Source of the DNA: JAGWBD01 sp965220615
GTDB lineage: Bacteria; Chloroflexota; Anaerolineae; Aggregatilineales; Phototrophicaceae
NCBI GenBank assembly: GCA_965220615.1
Contig: CBDCQL010000002.1
Span: forward strand, 248,001-312,000
Direction: 5' to 3'
Length of the DNA stretch: 64,000 nucleotides
Positions within the stretch are counted from its first letter, which is position 1. Each line of letters begins with the position of its first letter. Below, in pieces: positions 33,738-41,495 of the stretch. The notes under the pieces were generated by a model, which ran no database searches, was not told the origin of the DNA, and saw nothing but the letters and a program-made list of their open reading frames with translations. Made by a program: the position numbers and the translations under genes.

Positions 33738-34384
33738 CGGGTGACTTCTCCCGCAGGCTCAAACTCTCGAAGGTTCAACATGAATTTCGGTGCGCGAGGG
33801 CTGCCATCCGAATTTCTGCCCTGGTAATGGTCTTTCAGGCGAGTGATGGACTTGCCGTCAATCAAGTACAGACTGTAGCGATCAACATTGAAAGCGACCT
33901 TGCGGAATCTGGAACTCGCGCCACGCGATATTCGTTTCCGTTCGTATGCAGACTTCCCGCCCTTCAATTCACTGTGCCACTGCTGAAAGGAGCGGTCTTC
34001 GTCATTAAATTCTGCCTCTCCGGTGGCGATGATCAGACCGACTCTCCCATACTCCCCAATTGCCTTACGAATTGCATCCTGGTCGTTTACGATTACCCCG
34101 TGTTGGCGATTCCCCTTTCTGTTAGTTGCGACATGTGCCTTGAAATCCCAAGGGAAACTCCACAGCCCATCAAACTGAACATTGCCGAAGTTTGGTCCGG
34201 GAAATGTCAATGGCGGGCAAAGACGGTTGCGACAAAGAAATTCGAGATACCATCCAATCCACTCCATTTGTTTCCATTGGAAATTGGCCTTCTTCAACTC
34301 AAGGATGCATTCTCGACCATCCCAGTCGAACGGAAAGCCTTTCAATTTTTCAAGTAGAGGACTGAAATCCAATTCAGGCATCAA
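33734..34384 (-). CDS. Putative type II restriction endonuclease
   Basis: 216 residues, no family recognised with certainty. It is called a nuclease from context and from D72-x7-D80-F-K82 in QFDGLWSFPWDFKAHV, which has the spacing of a PD-(D/E)xK active site, preceded by an E41-containing helix. It overlaps the upstream methyltransferase gene by 11 bases, as the third gene of a leftward operon. Base composition is clearly lower in GC than its neighbours, a sign of transfer. The stop coincides with that of lon. Alternative: an unrelated accessory protein of the methyltransferase. Confidence 0.6.
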   Translation of the reverse strand: MMPELDFSPLLEKLKGFPFDWDGRECILELKKANFQWKQMEWIGWYLEFLCRNRLCPPLTFPGPNFGNVQFDGLWSFPWDFKAHVATNRKGNRQHGVIVNDQDAIRKAIGEYGRVGLIIATGEAEFNDEDRSFQQWHSELKGGKSAYERKRISRGASSRFRKVAFNVDRYSLYLIDGKSITRLKDHYQGRNSDGSPRAPKFMLNLREFEPAGEVTR

Positions 34385-35195
34385 CCAGCAATAGCAGCTG
34401 ATGTTCGTCTGTGGTGGCTGGCTTACTCTCCTTTCTTAGTCGATAGGATCCACTTGCAAGTCGTTTCTGTATAAAGTCAAAATACTCAGGGACAATTTCG
34501 AACCCGACGAACTGGCGCTGCTTTAACGCCGACACAACAGCGACTTGTCCACTGCCCAGAAACGGATCAAGAATGAGGTCACCAGGTTTGCTTGTGTAGT
34601 CAAGAATTTTGCTGACGATTTCACGCGGGAGTTTGGTGGGCGTTTTGACATCACCTGTCCAGTATTCCCGCTTGATGTCCCACACATCTTCCATGTCGCG
34701 GTAACGGGCAGAGCCGCCTGTGAATGTACGCTCCTCGCCGGTGAAACGGGCGTTCTGATTGAAAGTCCGCTTGCGGTCGTCAATGCAATAGAAAAGACAG
34801 TGATAGTGAGAGGTTACGAACTTGCGCTTCGTTGCGACTCCGAACTGGTACTTCCAGATAATGTGATTGACTTGGTGGAACCCCAATTCATCGGCAGCGA
34901 TCAGGATATCTTTCAGATTGTTCCATCCAGAAAAGATGAACAACGACCCATCTGGTTTGAGAACTCGCCGCGCCTGTTTTAGCCAGTCGCGCGAAAATTG
35001 CAGGTAGTCTTCGCTGCTGATTTCATTATACCCCTCAAGAACACGCGAAGCCGTGCGATTGTAGTTTGAGCGCTTGGCGCAAAACTCGATCGCAAATGGA
35101 GGATCCGTGATAATAAGGTCGCAGCTGGCAGAAGGGAGCCTCTGCGCCATTCCCTGAATGCAATCCTCATTGAAGACCTGATTATGGAATAGCAT
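34374..35195 (-). CDS. Site-specific DNA methyltransferase, beta class
   Basis: 273 residues of the N6_N4_Mtase family. Motif IV DPPF (residues 31-34) precedes motif I DPFLGSG (210-216), the order of the beta class, which methylates adenine N6 or cytosine N4. The N terminus MLFHNQVFNEDCIQGM and EIVPEYFDFIQKRL at the end fit the fold. ATG 35195 is preferred; an upstream extension to 35333 lies entirely inside the neighbouring gene. It overlaps the HTH gene by 14 bases and the nuclease candidate by 11. The recognition sequence is not deducible. Confidence 0.88.
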   Translation of the reverse strand: MLFHNQVFNEDCIQGMAQRLPSASCDLIITDPPFAIEFCAKRSNYNRTASRVLEGYNEISSEDYLQFSRDWLKQARRVLKPDGSLFIFSGWNNLKDILIAADELGFHQVNHIIWKYQFGVATKRKFVTSHYHCLFYCIDDRKRTFNQNARFTGEERTFTGGSARYRDMEDVWDIKREYWTGDVKTPTKLPREIVSKILDYTSKPGDLILDPFLGSGQVAVVSALKQRQFVGFEIVPEYFDFIQKRLASGSYRLRKESKPATTDEHQLLLLVDA

Positions 35196-35613
35196 ACTGT
35201 TTCTTGTCCTTGGTGTTGAGTTCACGATGCGCAGGGAGCGGGTTACGGCCTCGATTTGCGTCCCCAAGCATTCGTTTAATGCGAAATTCGGGGTATTCCT
35301 CCAAAATTGATACGAGGGATTCCACAGAAACACCGATTTCCCTAGCTACCCGTTCGTCATCGGACCCGTGTCTGCACAGAAACCAACTTGTCTTTTCAAC
35401 CCTTTCATCTACGATGAGATTTTCCTCTTTCATGATATCCAGATACGCATTCCATAATTCCACTACAGAAATGCCTGCCTGTTTCGCTGCATCTTCCGGG
35501 TCAATTCTGAAAGAGCAAAAATCTCTAAATGCGTTGCGGCCCCGTTCATTATTTTCCTCAACCAAGGCCTCCCACATGGCTTGTCTTGTCCCTGCATTTT
35601 CCATTTTGCTCAT
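35182..35613 (-). CDS. Unknown protein with two helix-turn-helix-like segments, first gene of R-M operon
   Basis: 143 residues; not recognised. Two segments look like helix-turn-helix units: DPEDAAKQAGISVVELWNAY (about 38-57) and DDERVAREIGVSVESLVSIL (about 84-103). This and the position at the head of the operon suggest a controller-like or specificity accessory role, but it is longer than classical C proteins (about 80 residues). The ATG has AAGG ten bases upstream and a plausible promoter at 35644-35672. AT-rich composition is shared with the next two genes. The stop overlaps the methyltransferase start. Confidence 0.65.
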   Translation of the reverse strand: MSKMENAGTRQAMWEALVEENNERGRNAFRDFCSFRIDPEDAAKQAGISVVELWNAYLDIMKEENLIVDERVEKTSWFLCRHGSDDERVAREIGVSVESLVSILEEYPEFRIKRMLGDANRGRNPLPAHRELNTKDKKQYAIP

Positions 35614-35643
35614 TGTAACTGACCTTTCAAGATTGTGGCCTAA

Positions 35644-35672
35644 AGTTTAACTCAGTCAGTTTCACATTGCAA
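35644..35672 (-). promoter_or_regulatory. Promoter of the restriction-modification operon
   Basis: On the minus strand TTGCAA (35672-35667) and TAAACT (35649-35644) are 17 bases apart, each with four consensus matches. The predicted start near 35637 gives a leader of about 24 bases. Confidence 0.5.
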
Positions 35673-35694
35673 ACAGATGTTCGGATTCAACCGG

Positions 35695-35727
35695 TTGCAT
35701 ATTGGGCCTGTGTTCTGTAATATGCAA
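35695..35727 (+). promoter_or_regulatory. Inverted repeat containing the promoter of the PHP-AlbA gene
   Basis: A perfect repeat TTGCATATT (35695-35703) and AATATGCAA (35719-35727) with a 15-base spacer. Read on +, TTGCAT (35695-35700) and TAATAT (35718-35723) are 17 bases apart, so the arms coincide with -35 and -10. The start near 35730 gives a 50-base leader. A protein binding the dyad would block this promoter; the HTH protein encoded divergently is a natural candidate (inference). Confidence 0.55.
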
Positions 35728-35781
35728 TCGCTCAGTGTTTCGAAAGAGACGAAAAGCTTGCCATCCAGACACAAGGCGCGC

Positions 35782-37536
35782 ATGAAGTGGTACCGCGCCG
35801 ACCTGCATCTGCACACCCCCGCTTCTGATGACTATCAGCAGCGCTCTGTTTCCACCCTCGATATCCTGCGCCAGGCCGAAAGTCGCGGCCTGGACGTCGT
35901 GGCCTTCACCGACCACAACACGGTCGGGGGATTCGCAGCCATGCAGCAGGAGATCGAGCAACTGACCTGGCTGGAACAGTTGGGCCGTATCCAGGCCACC
36001 GAGCAGGACAAGCTGGCGGACTACCGCCGGCTGCTGGAGAAAATTCTCGTGCTGCCCGGTTTCGAATTCACGGCGACGCTGGGCTTCCACATTCTCGGCA
36101 TCTTCGCGCCGGAGACCCCCTTACGGCAACTGGAGCACGTGCTGCTCAGTCTGAACGTGCCGCCCGAAGCGCTGGAATCCGGCTCCTCGCGGGTCGGCGC
36201 CTCCGCCGACGTGCTCACGGCCTATCGCCTGATCAACGAGGCCGGCGGCATCTGCATCGCCGCCCACGTCAACAGCACGCACGGCGTGGCCATGCGTGGC
36301 GTGGATTTCGGCGGCCAGACGCGCATCGCCTATACGCAGGACCCCAACCTGCACGCGCTGGAAGTCACCGACCTGACCAGCAGGGCGCGCAACAGCACAC
36401 AACGATTCTTCTCGGGCACCAAGCCGGAATATCCGCGACGCATGCGCTGTGTGCAGGGCTCGGACGCCCATCGACTGCGCGCCGCCAGAGGCAGGGAAAG
36501 GACCCGACACCTCGGCATCGGCGACCGCGTGACCGAAGTACAATTGCCGGAATGTTCCTTCCCGGCCCTGCTGGAGCTCTTCCGCAGCAACGATTTCTCA
36601 CGCTCCAGGCCCTGGACCGTGAGCAGCAAGAATTACGACTACGTAGCACTGGCGCGCGAGGATGGCAGCAGCGTCATTCAGTCTTTCCATGAATCGATGA
36701 CGCGTCGCGGCGGCCGTCTCTACAACATCATCAGCGACGTCTGCGCCTTCGCCAACGGCAATGGCGGCACCATCTGGGTGGGGGCCAGCGACGACCGCAA
36801 GCAGGCGCCCGCGGGCGTGAGCCGCGTGAAGGACAGCATCAAGACCCTCGGCGAGGCGATCAACAGCATGTTGACGCCAACCCTGGAAGTCACCATTGAC
36901 GCCCTGGAGAGCCAGGGCAAGCAGGTGGTGCGCCTGCGCGTGCCGCGCGGTGAGGACAAGCCTTACGCCATCGAGGACTACAAGATCTACGTGCGCTCCG
37001 AAAGCGAGACCAGCCTCGCCGTGCGCGACGAGATTGTTAATCTCGTGCTACAACAGTCGGACGCGGAGTCGTCGGGCGCAGCGGCCGGCACGCCGGTTCA
37101 GTCGGACGACGGCGTAGAGGTGAACGAGCGCGCCAGAGATTCAGCGGCGGGCGCCGCGAAGGAATCGGGTCCTGACGACAAAGGCGTCAAACCGCCGCGT
37201 GGCGGCGTCGAGATCGTGGGCACCGAGCAGCGCAACGACAAGCGATATCACGTACTGCGCGACCTGCGCAACGGGAACATCGTCAAGAACGTGACGCGAT
37301 CCTCTGCGCGCCGGCTCTGGCACTACGCCATCACGCGACGCGAAAACAACCCCGTGCGTACGGGCAACGTGCAGTGGCAGGGCGACATCGGTTTGGTACG
37401 ACGCTACCAGCGCGATGGCAAACCCCGTTTTGACCTGGCGCAGCGCAACAACGGCAACATCTGCGTCTATTACGGCGTTGCCGAGAGCGGCATGCACGGG
37501 GAATGGCAAGTCTTTCTCAGCGACGAGGAAAACTGA
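35782..37536 (+). CDS. PHP phosphoesterase - AlbA_2 (Schlafen-like) fusion protein
   Basis: 584 residues in three parts. Residues 1-290 form a PHP metal-dependent phosphoesterase domain: ADLHLHTPASDD (H9, H11), FTDHN, PGFEFTA, IAAHVN and GSDAH supply the ligands. Residues about 295-410 match AlbA_2/Schlafen-like: SDVCAFANGNGGTIWVGASD and later KIYVRSESETS. A low-complexity acidic linker precedes a C-terminal domain of about 105 residues, rich in Arg/Asn, that I do not recognise. Schlafen-type domains bind or cut RNA and occur in anti-phage proteins. The gene abuts an R-M operon, so a defence role is plausible but unproven. ATG 35782 has AAGG upstream; an ATG at 35722 lies inside the promoter dyad. 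It ends base-to-base against the next gene (TGATCA). Confidence 0.8.
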   Translation: MKWYRADLHLHTPASDDYQQRSVSTLDILRQAESRGLDVVAFTDHNTVGGFAAMQQEIEQLTWLEQLGRIQATEQDKLADYRRLLEKILVLPGFEFTATLGFHILGIFAPETPLRQLEHVLLSLNVPPEALESGSSRVGASADVLTAYRLINEAGGICIAAHVNSTHGVAMRGVDFGGQTRIAYTQDPNLHALEVTDLTSRARNSTQRFFSGTKPEYPRRMRCVQGSDAHRLRAARGRERTRHLGIGDRVTEVQLPECSFPALLELFRSNDFSRSRPWTVSSKNYDYVALAREDGSSVIQSFHESMTRRGGRLYNIISDVCAFANGNGGTIWVGASDDRKQAPAGVSRVKDSIKTLGEAINSMLTPTLEVTIDALESQGKQVVRLRVPRGEDKPYAIEDYKIYVRSESETSLAVRDEIVNLVLQQSDAESSGAAAGTPVQSDDGVEVNERARDSAAGAAKESGPDDKGVKPPRGGVEIVGTEQRNDKRYHVLRDLRNGNIVKNVTRSSARRLWHYAITRRENNPVRTGNVQWQGDIGLVRRYQRDGKPRFDLAQRNNGNICVYYGVAESGMHGEWQVFLSDEEN

Positions 37537-38064
37537 TCAGGCGTCAGTCGCCGCGCGGTAACGACTGCGAAAGGCCGCGTCGTTCATGTGCCAGGGCTCA
37601 CCAGCCGAGCCGATCAACAGCCACTGACCTGCCGTCACCTGGACGGGCGCCGCGCTCTCCAGCGACTGAATGAGTTGCCGGGTCGCCAGCCTCTGCGCCC
37701 AGATGCCGCCGTGCTTGTACCAGGCCGAGCAGCCGGCCTGGAAAAACCAGGGGAGATCTGCCAGGTCCGGCAACACTTCGTCCCAGGGACGATAATTCTT
37801 CTCGAAGAGGTCCCGACGGACCGGCCAGTGCTCGTGATCATCCGGGTGTGCGCGGGTTTGTTCGTCCGGCCGGTAACACAGCATGTCGCCGGGCCGGGCA
37901 TGAAGCGCTCCGTCCGCAGTCCTGATCGTTCGCGCGTTACCCAGTTCGCGCGCCATCACCAGACGCTTGCGTGGCTGAAAGTGGCGAAAACCGGCGGCGC
38001 GCAGCGCTTCTTCGCTCCAGTCGCGCTGTCGCAGAACCGCATCCGCATCCCTTGCGGTTCCCAT
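37537..38064 (-). CDS. Conserved-looking protein with duplicated PGD-type segments, unknown function
   Basis: 175 residues, not assigned to a family. Two segments resemble each other: HARPGDMLCYRPDEQ with HWPVRRDLFEKNYRP, and QVTAGQWLLIGSAGEPWHM with DAAFRSRYRA, the pattern of small beta-barrel modules (P-G-D-x-L ... W-P-V ... F-x-x-x-Y). ATG 38064 was chosen; a TTG at 38094 in the same frame overlaps a TATACT -10-like hexamer (38099-38094) that probably promotes this gene. It is convergent with, and abuts, the PHP-AlbA gene. Confidence 0.6.
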   Translation of the reverse strand: MGTARDADAVLRQRDWSEEALRAAGFRHFQPRKRLVMARELGNARTIRTADGALHARPGDMLCYRPDEQTRAHPDDHEHWPVRRDLFEKNYRPWDEVLPDLADLPWFFQAGCSAWYKHGGIWAQRLATRQLIQSLESAAPVQVTAGQWLLIGSAGEPWHMNDAAFRSRYRAATDA

Positions 38065-38124
38065 GTTGGTCTGGCCCCGCGCTGATTTCGTCAAGTATAG
38101 CGCGCCGCTGGCGCAGGGACGCCG

Positions 38125-38946
38125 CTACCGGTTCCAGCCGCGGGCCGCGCGTATCTGTTCCAGGGCCTCGCTGAGGGCGCGGAAACGCTCTTCTGCGACG
38201 TGCACCGGCAGCGAACTGACGTCAGGGTGCAGATTGAAGGCCTCGCGACGCCAGGCATCCTGTACCTCCTCGCGGGCGGCGTCCGGTTGCAGACCCAGCA
38301 GGGCGTAACTGCGCAGCAGACTGTCGTCGCCGGGATGGGAGTGATCCCCTGCGTAACCCTGACCTGCGTCCCCGTCAACGCGTCTGGCGTTGGCAAAGCG
38401 CTCCTGCGCCGCTTGTTGCCAGAAGGGCTCAAGTCCGAAGTGGGCCAGGTTCCAGAAGCCACGCACGCTGCGATGCCGGATGCTGACGCGACCCATGTGC
38501 AGGCGCCGCGGCAGCAGGGCCGGCCCGAAGCGCGCCACGTGGCGCAGACCGCCGTTCAGTGCTTCAAGATGAAAGGCCCGCAGTCCGGGAACCCTGTCTC
38601 TGACAAATCCAACGTAGATTTGTTCCTGGCCCAGGCTGTGCAGGGCCAGCATCCAGTCCGGCGGCGTGAAGGTCTTGTCCGGCTGCGGCGCCAGAGCGGT
38701 TGTCACCGTAAAGAGTGACGCACAACTGGCTTCTTCGTCATCCTGCAACAGGCGGCGCAACTGGCGCGCCCCTGGCTCTACCGTCAGGCTGTGGACATGG
38801 ATGAATACGCCGGTCCACAACCCGACGCGCAAGGCCGGGGCATTGGGCCGGGAGTGATTCAGGGCCACGGGCGGCGGCACACAGAAACGCACGTCCACCA
38901 GGGGGCGCAGCTGCTGGCAAAGCCAGTCACGCAGGGTCGGGTTCAT
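38125..38946 (-). CDS. J-domain protein with unknown N-terminal region
   Basis: 273 residues. The C terminus (about 208-270) is a J-domain: LRSYALLGLQPDAAREEVQD, then the HPD motif at 240-242 and RFRALSEALEQIR, which would stimulate an Hsp70 partner. The first 200 residues are not recognised and contain no zinc or G/F region, so this is a class C (atypical) J-protein rather than DnaJ. No hydrophobic segment is seen. No clear ribosome binding site precedes the ATG. It lies upstream of the previous gene in the same direction. Confidence 0.72.
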   Translation of the reverse strand: MNPTLRDWLCQQLRPLVDVRFCVPPPVALNHSRPNAPALRVGLWTGVFIHVHSLTVEPGARQLRRLLQDDEEASCASLFTVTTALAPQPDKTFTPPDWMLALHSLGQEQIYVGFVRDRVPGLRAFHLEALNGGLRHVARFGPALLPRRLHMGRVSIRHRSVRGFWNLAHFGLEPFWQQAAQERFANARRVDGDAGQGYAGDHSHPGDDSLLRSYALLGLQPDAAREEVQDAWRREAFNLHPDVSSLPVHVAEERFRALSEALEQIRAARGWNR

Positions 38947-39049
38947 GGGCGGGCCAGTTTCGGGCCCTGTACGGGCACTGTCGATTGTGAACTATCCACA
39001 GCGCTTCTCCTGCAGCGGGACAGGCTGCAGAACAGTAACACAGCTGGAA

Positions 39050-39505
39050 TCACTTTCCCCGCCTGTCGAACCCGTGAGGCGGTCCGCCGCGTTCCAGGAA
39101 AAGGAGACCCGACAGGCCCAGGGCCATACCGGCAAGCGCGCCGCCAAGGGCCATCTGTGGCGCAAGTTGCAGGGTGGCCAACAGCACGTGGAAGGGGAAA
39201 TCCGGGATGCTGTGGGCGTGCTGCACGTTCTTCAGCTGCATCAGGCCTACGGCGATCGGCGCGGCACAAGCGCCGGCCAGGGTTCCGCCCGCCGTGGTCA
39301 GCAGCAGGCGGCGGCCCGCGCCGAAGTCTCGTCTGTACAGACGGCCGACGAAAACATGCAGCGTGAGCAGACTGGCGAAAGCAGTGCCCAGACTCAGCGG
39401 CGGCCACAGGGACGGGTCTTCAAGCGGGAGCCACACGAGAGCGGCTGTGCCGGTCAGCAAGAGCGCGAGACGAGGGCCACTGGCGCCGGTCGAGGAGCGG
39501 TTCAT
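39050..39505 (-). CDS. Small integral membrane protein, unknown
   Basis: 151 residues with four hydrophobic stretches (about 12-28, 36-54, 67-88 and 105-136) and positively charged ends. No family recognised. Its start overlaps the stop of the upstream GH13 gene by four bases (ATGA), so they form a two-gene unit. The 103 bases after it, up to the J-domain gene start, hold a seven-pair CTGCAGC/GCTGCAG stem without a T-run and nothing else convincing. Confidence 0.65.
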   Translation of the reverse strand: MNRSSTGASGPRLALLLTGTAALVWLPLEDPSLWPPLSLGTAFASLLTLHVFVGRLYRRDFGAGRRLLLTTAGGTLAGACAAPIAVGLMQLKNVQHAHSIPDFPFHVLLATLQLAPQMALGGALAGMALGLSGLLFLERGGPPHGFDRRGK

Positions 39506-40992
39506 GCGGGCTGCAAGCGGAACAGGTGCGCGCCCCGGGCTGGCAGCTGAATCTCCAGGCCCTCACGTGTCATACGTGCGCCGTCGCGGTCGTAGCAGGC
39601 GCCGTCGATGCAGTCTTCCAGTCTCCAGTTGCCGGTGGCGATCTCTGGCCAGGCCGTGAGTGGCACCCGCCCCCAGGCCGGGTATGCGCCCAGGTTGACG
39701 ATCACCAGGCGCCAGTCGCCAGGGGACGCCCAGCCATACGCGAACAGGTCGTCAGGCCGGTCGTGGCCGTCGACCGGGGGCAGCGTCTCAAAATGCTGCC
39801 ATTTGCCCTGCCGAAAGGGCGCCGTGCCCAGTTCCCGCAACACCCGCCGCTGATAGTCCTCATGCTCTGGTAGCGATGCTTCCTCCGGCTGGCGCGCCAG
39901 TTGAACCGGTGTGTGGATGGAACGACCCTCCAGCTGGCCGTCATGCAGCAGCAAGCCTCCGGGCAGGGTGGCGGCCAGGGTGAAGGCGGCGCGACTGCGG
40001 GCCTCGCCGAAGGCCGTGACGGCGCGACGCTCGTCGTGGTTCTCGGTAAATCGCAGCAGGCGATTTTGATGCGCCACGGGCGCGGACAGCATCGCCCGCA
40101 AACGACTGGCATCGCAATGGAGCAGTGCATCATAAAGGGGCTTGTCGTAACAGTAATCGAAGCCGAGCCGAAGCAGGTCGACTTCCATGTCCCAGTAAAC
40201 CTCGGCGATGAAAAGAAAGTCCGGAAACTGTTCACGCAGGTCGGAAATGAGTTCCTGCCAGAACTCCGCCGGCATGGAGTCCGTTGGTTCAGTTTGATCG
40301 CGCCAGGTGGCTGCAAAGACTCCGTTGCAAAGCAGCATGGCCATGTCGCAACGCAGGCCGTCGCATTGCGCAGCCAGGTCGAACAACACTTGCCGAACGG
40401 CCTCTCGGTACTCGGGATTGAAGGCATTGACCTGCGCGGTATCCGTCCAGCCCGGGAACCAGGGGTCACGGCCATGCGCAAAGATGCGCCGGCCAGCGTG
40501 AGTCTGCGACGCAAAAAAGTCACCCGGGCGTTCCTGCAGGTCACGCTCGCTGCCCTGGATAAACCAGTTCGGGTGGCAGTGTAGCCAGCGATGGTCCCGC
40601 GCGACGTGATTGGACACGTAGTCGAGAATCAACCCGATGCCGCGTTGGCGCAGCCGACGACGCAGGTCAGCAAGAGCTTCCCTGCCGCCCAGTTCCGGCG
40701 CAACTTGCCAGTCGTACACCGCGTAGGGCGAGGCGATCACGTCGGCTGCCGCGATATCCGGCAGCGCCTCGCGCAACTGTGGCAGGAGCGCGAGGGCCTG
40801 TTCGCGGCCCTGCGGGCTGCGGGTCCAGACACCCATCAGCCACAGGTAGCTGGCGCCGGTCCCGGCAATGTGGTCCAGAGCCGAATCGGGCACCTGCTCC
40901 AGGGAAAGCGGGCTTTCGCCGCCATGATTCAGGGACTGCAGCCAGACACGGGTGTTGAGTTCAAGGATCACGGGTTTCTGCGTCTGCAACAT
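39502..40992 (-). CDS. GH13 alpha-amylase family glycosidase
   Basis: 496 residues, cytoplasmic (no signal peptide). The four GH13 regions are visible: DYVSNH (124-129), GLRCDMAML with nucleophile D216, EVYW with acid/base E264, and TENHDE with D320. The C-terminal beta domain (WRLVIVNLG) is complete. Substrate is an alpha-glucan or alpha-glucoside; the exact activity is not predictable. ATG 40992 is preceded by AGGA at eight bases; the longer frame would add 21 residues overlapping the promoter. Confidence 0.85.
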   Translation of the reverse strand: MLQTQKPVILELNTRVWLQSLNHGGESPLSLEQVPDSALDHIAGTGASYLWLMGVWTRSPQGREQALALLPQLREALPDIAAADVIASPYAVYDWQVAPELGGREALADLRRRLRQRGIGLILDYVSNHVARDHRWLHCHPNWFIQGSERDLQERPGDFFASQTHAGRRIFAHGRDPWFPGWTDTAQVNAFNPEYREAVRQVLFDLAAQCDGLRCDMAMLLCNGVFAATWRDQTEPTDSMPAEFWQELISDLREQFPDFLFIAEVYWDMEVDLLRLGFDYCYDKPLYDALLHCDASRLRAMLSAPVAHQNRLLRFTENHDERRAVTAFGEARSRAAFTLAATLPGGLLLHDGQLEGRSIHTPVQLARQPEEASLPEHEDYQRRVLRELGTAPFRQGKWQHFETLPPVDGHDRPDDLFAYGWASPGDWRLVIVNLGAYPAWGRVPLTAWPEIATGNWRLEDCIDGACYDRDGARMTREGLEIQLPARGAHLFRLQPA

Positions 40993-41021
40993 GGTGTATC
41001 CTGAAACGGCGGGCATCCCGC

Positions 41022-41065
41022 ATTGTAACAGGGTCATGGCCACTGCGATGGCCATGCGGCATAAT
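41022..41065. promoter_or_regulatory. Divergent promoter region with inverted repeat between GH13 and cupin genes
   Basis: On the minus strand an extended -10, TG-T-TACAAT, occupies 41027-41022 and would serve GH13. On + TGGCCA (41037-41042) and CATAAT (41060-41065) are 17 bases apart and would serve the cupin gene. Between them CATGGCC (41035-41041) and GGCCATG (41050-41056) form a perfect inverted repeat with an eight-base spacer that overlaps the -35, so one regulator could act on both. Confidence 0.45.
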
Positions 41066-41097
41066 GCGGGAGTCAGACGGAGTCAGGATCAGACACC

Positions 41098-41436
41098 ATG
41101 GGTTACTTTGTGACTCCCGGCGATGTCGGGCAAATCGAAATGGACGATGGCTTGCGGCGGCGCACGATGGCGACAACCGACGAGGCCATGCTCTGTGAGT
41201 TCCTGAGTGAGCGCGGCACGGTAGTTCCGCCGCACAGCCACCGCAACGATCAGGTCGGTTACCTGGTGTTCGGGCGCGTGGAAATCACGATCGGTACCGA
41301 GACCCGTGTGGTGCAACCGGGGGACAGCTACGCGATCCCGGGCGGTGTTGAGCACAGTGCGAAAGCGCTTGTGGATTCCCTTTCGATCGAGGTCTTTTCC
41401 CCGCCCCGCAGGGACTATCGCAGCGAAGCCCGCTAA
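41098..41436 (+). CDS. Cupin domain protein
   Basis: 112-residue single cupin. The motif PPHSHRNDQVGYLVFGRVE provides two histidines, and PGDSYAIPGGVEHSA the second motif with its histidine. Function unknown: it may be a ligand-binding or oxygenase-like protein. It begins a + strand unit with its own promoter and ends 59 bases before the L,D-transpeptidase gene. Confidence 0.78.
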   Translation: MGYFVTPGDVGQIEMDDGLRRRTMATTDEAMLCEFLSERGTVVPPHSHRNDQVGYLVFGRVEITIGTETRVVQPGDSYAIPGGVEHSAKALVDSLSIEVFSPPRRDYRSEAR

Positions 41437-41444
41437 ACTTCATG

Positions 41445-41450
41445 TATACT
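41445..41450 (+). promoter_or_regulatory. -10-like TATACT upstream of the L,D-transpeptidase gene
   Basis: TATACT lies 45 bases before ATG 41496, in the short gap after the cupin gene. No good -35 is visible at the expected distance, so it is only a candidate. Confidence 0.3.
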
Positions 41451-41495
41451 TTTTGCATGTTCTGACGTCCGGCACACGTTTGGGAGGGTGTGTCA

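Noticed and set aside
33734..37536. Mobile element carrying the R-M islet
   Set aside because: No transposase, integrase, terminal repeats or tRNA junction is visible at the edges; only base composition suggests transfer.
39005..39035. Terminator after the membrane protein gene
   Set aside because: CTGCAGC/GCTGCAG forms a stem, but no T-run follows on either strand.
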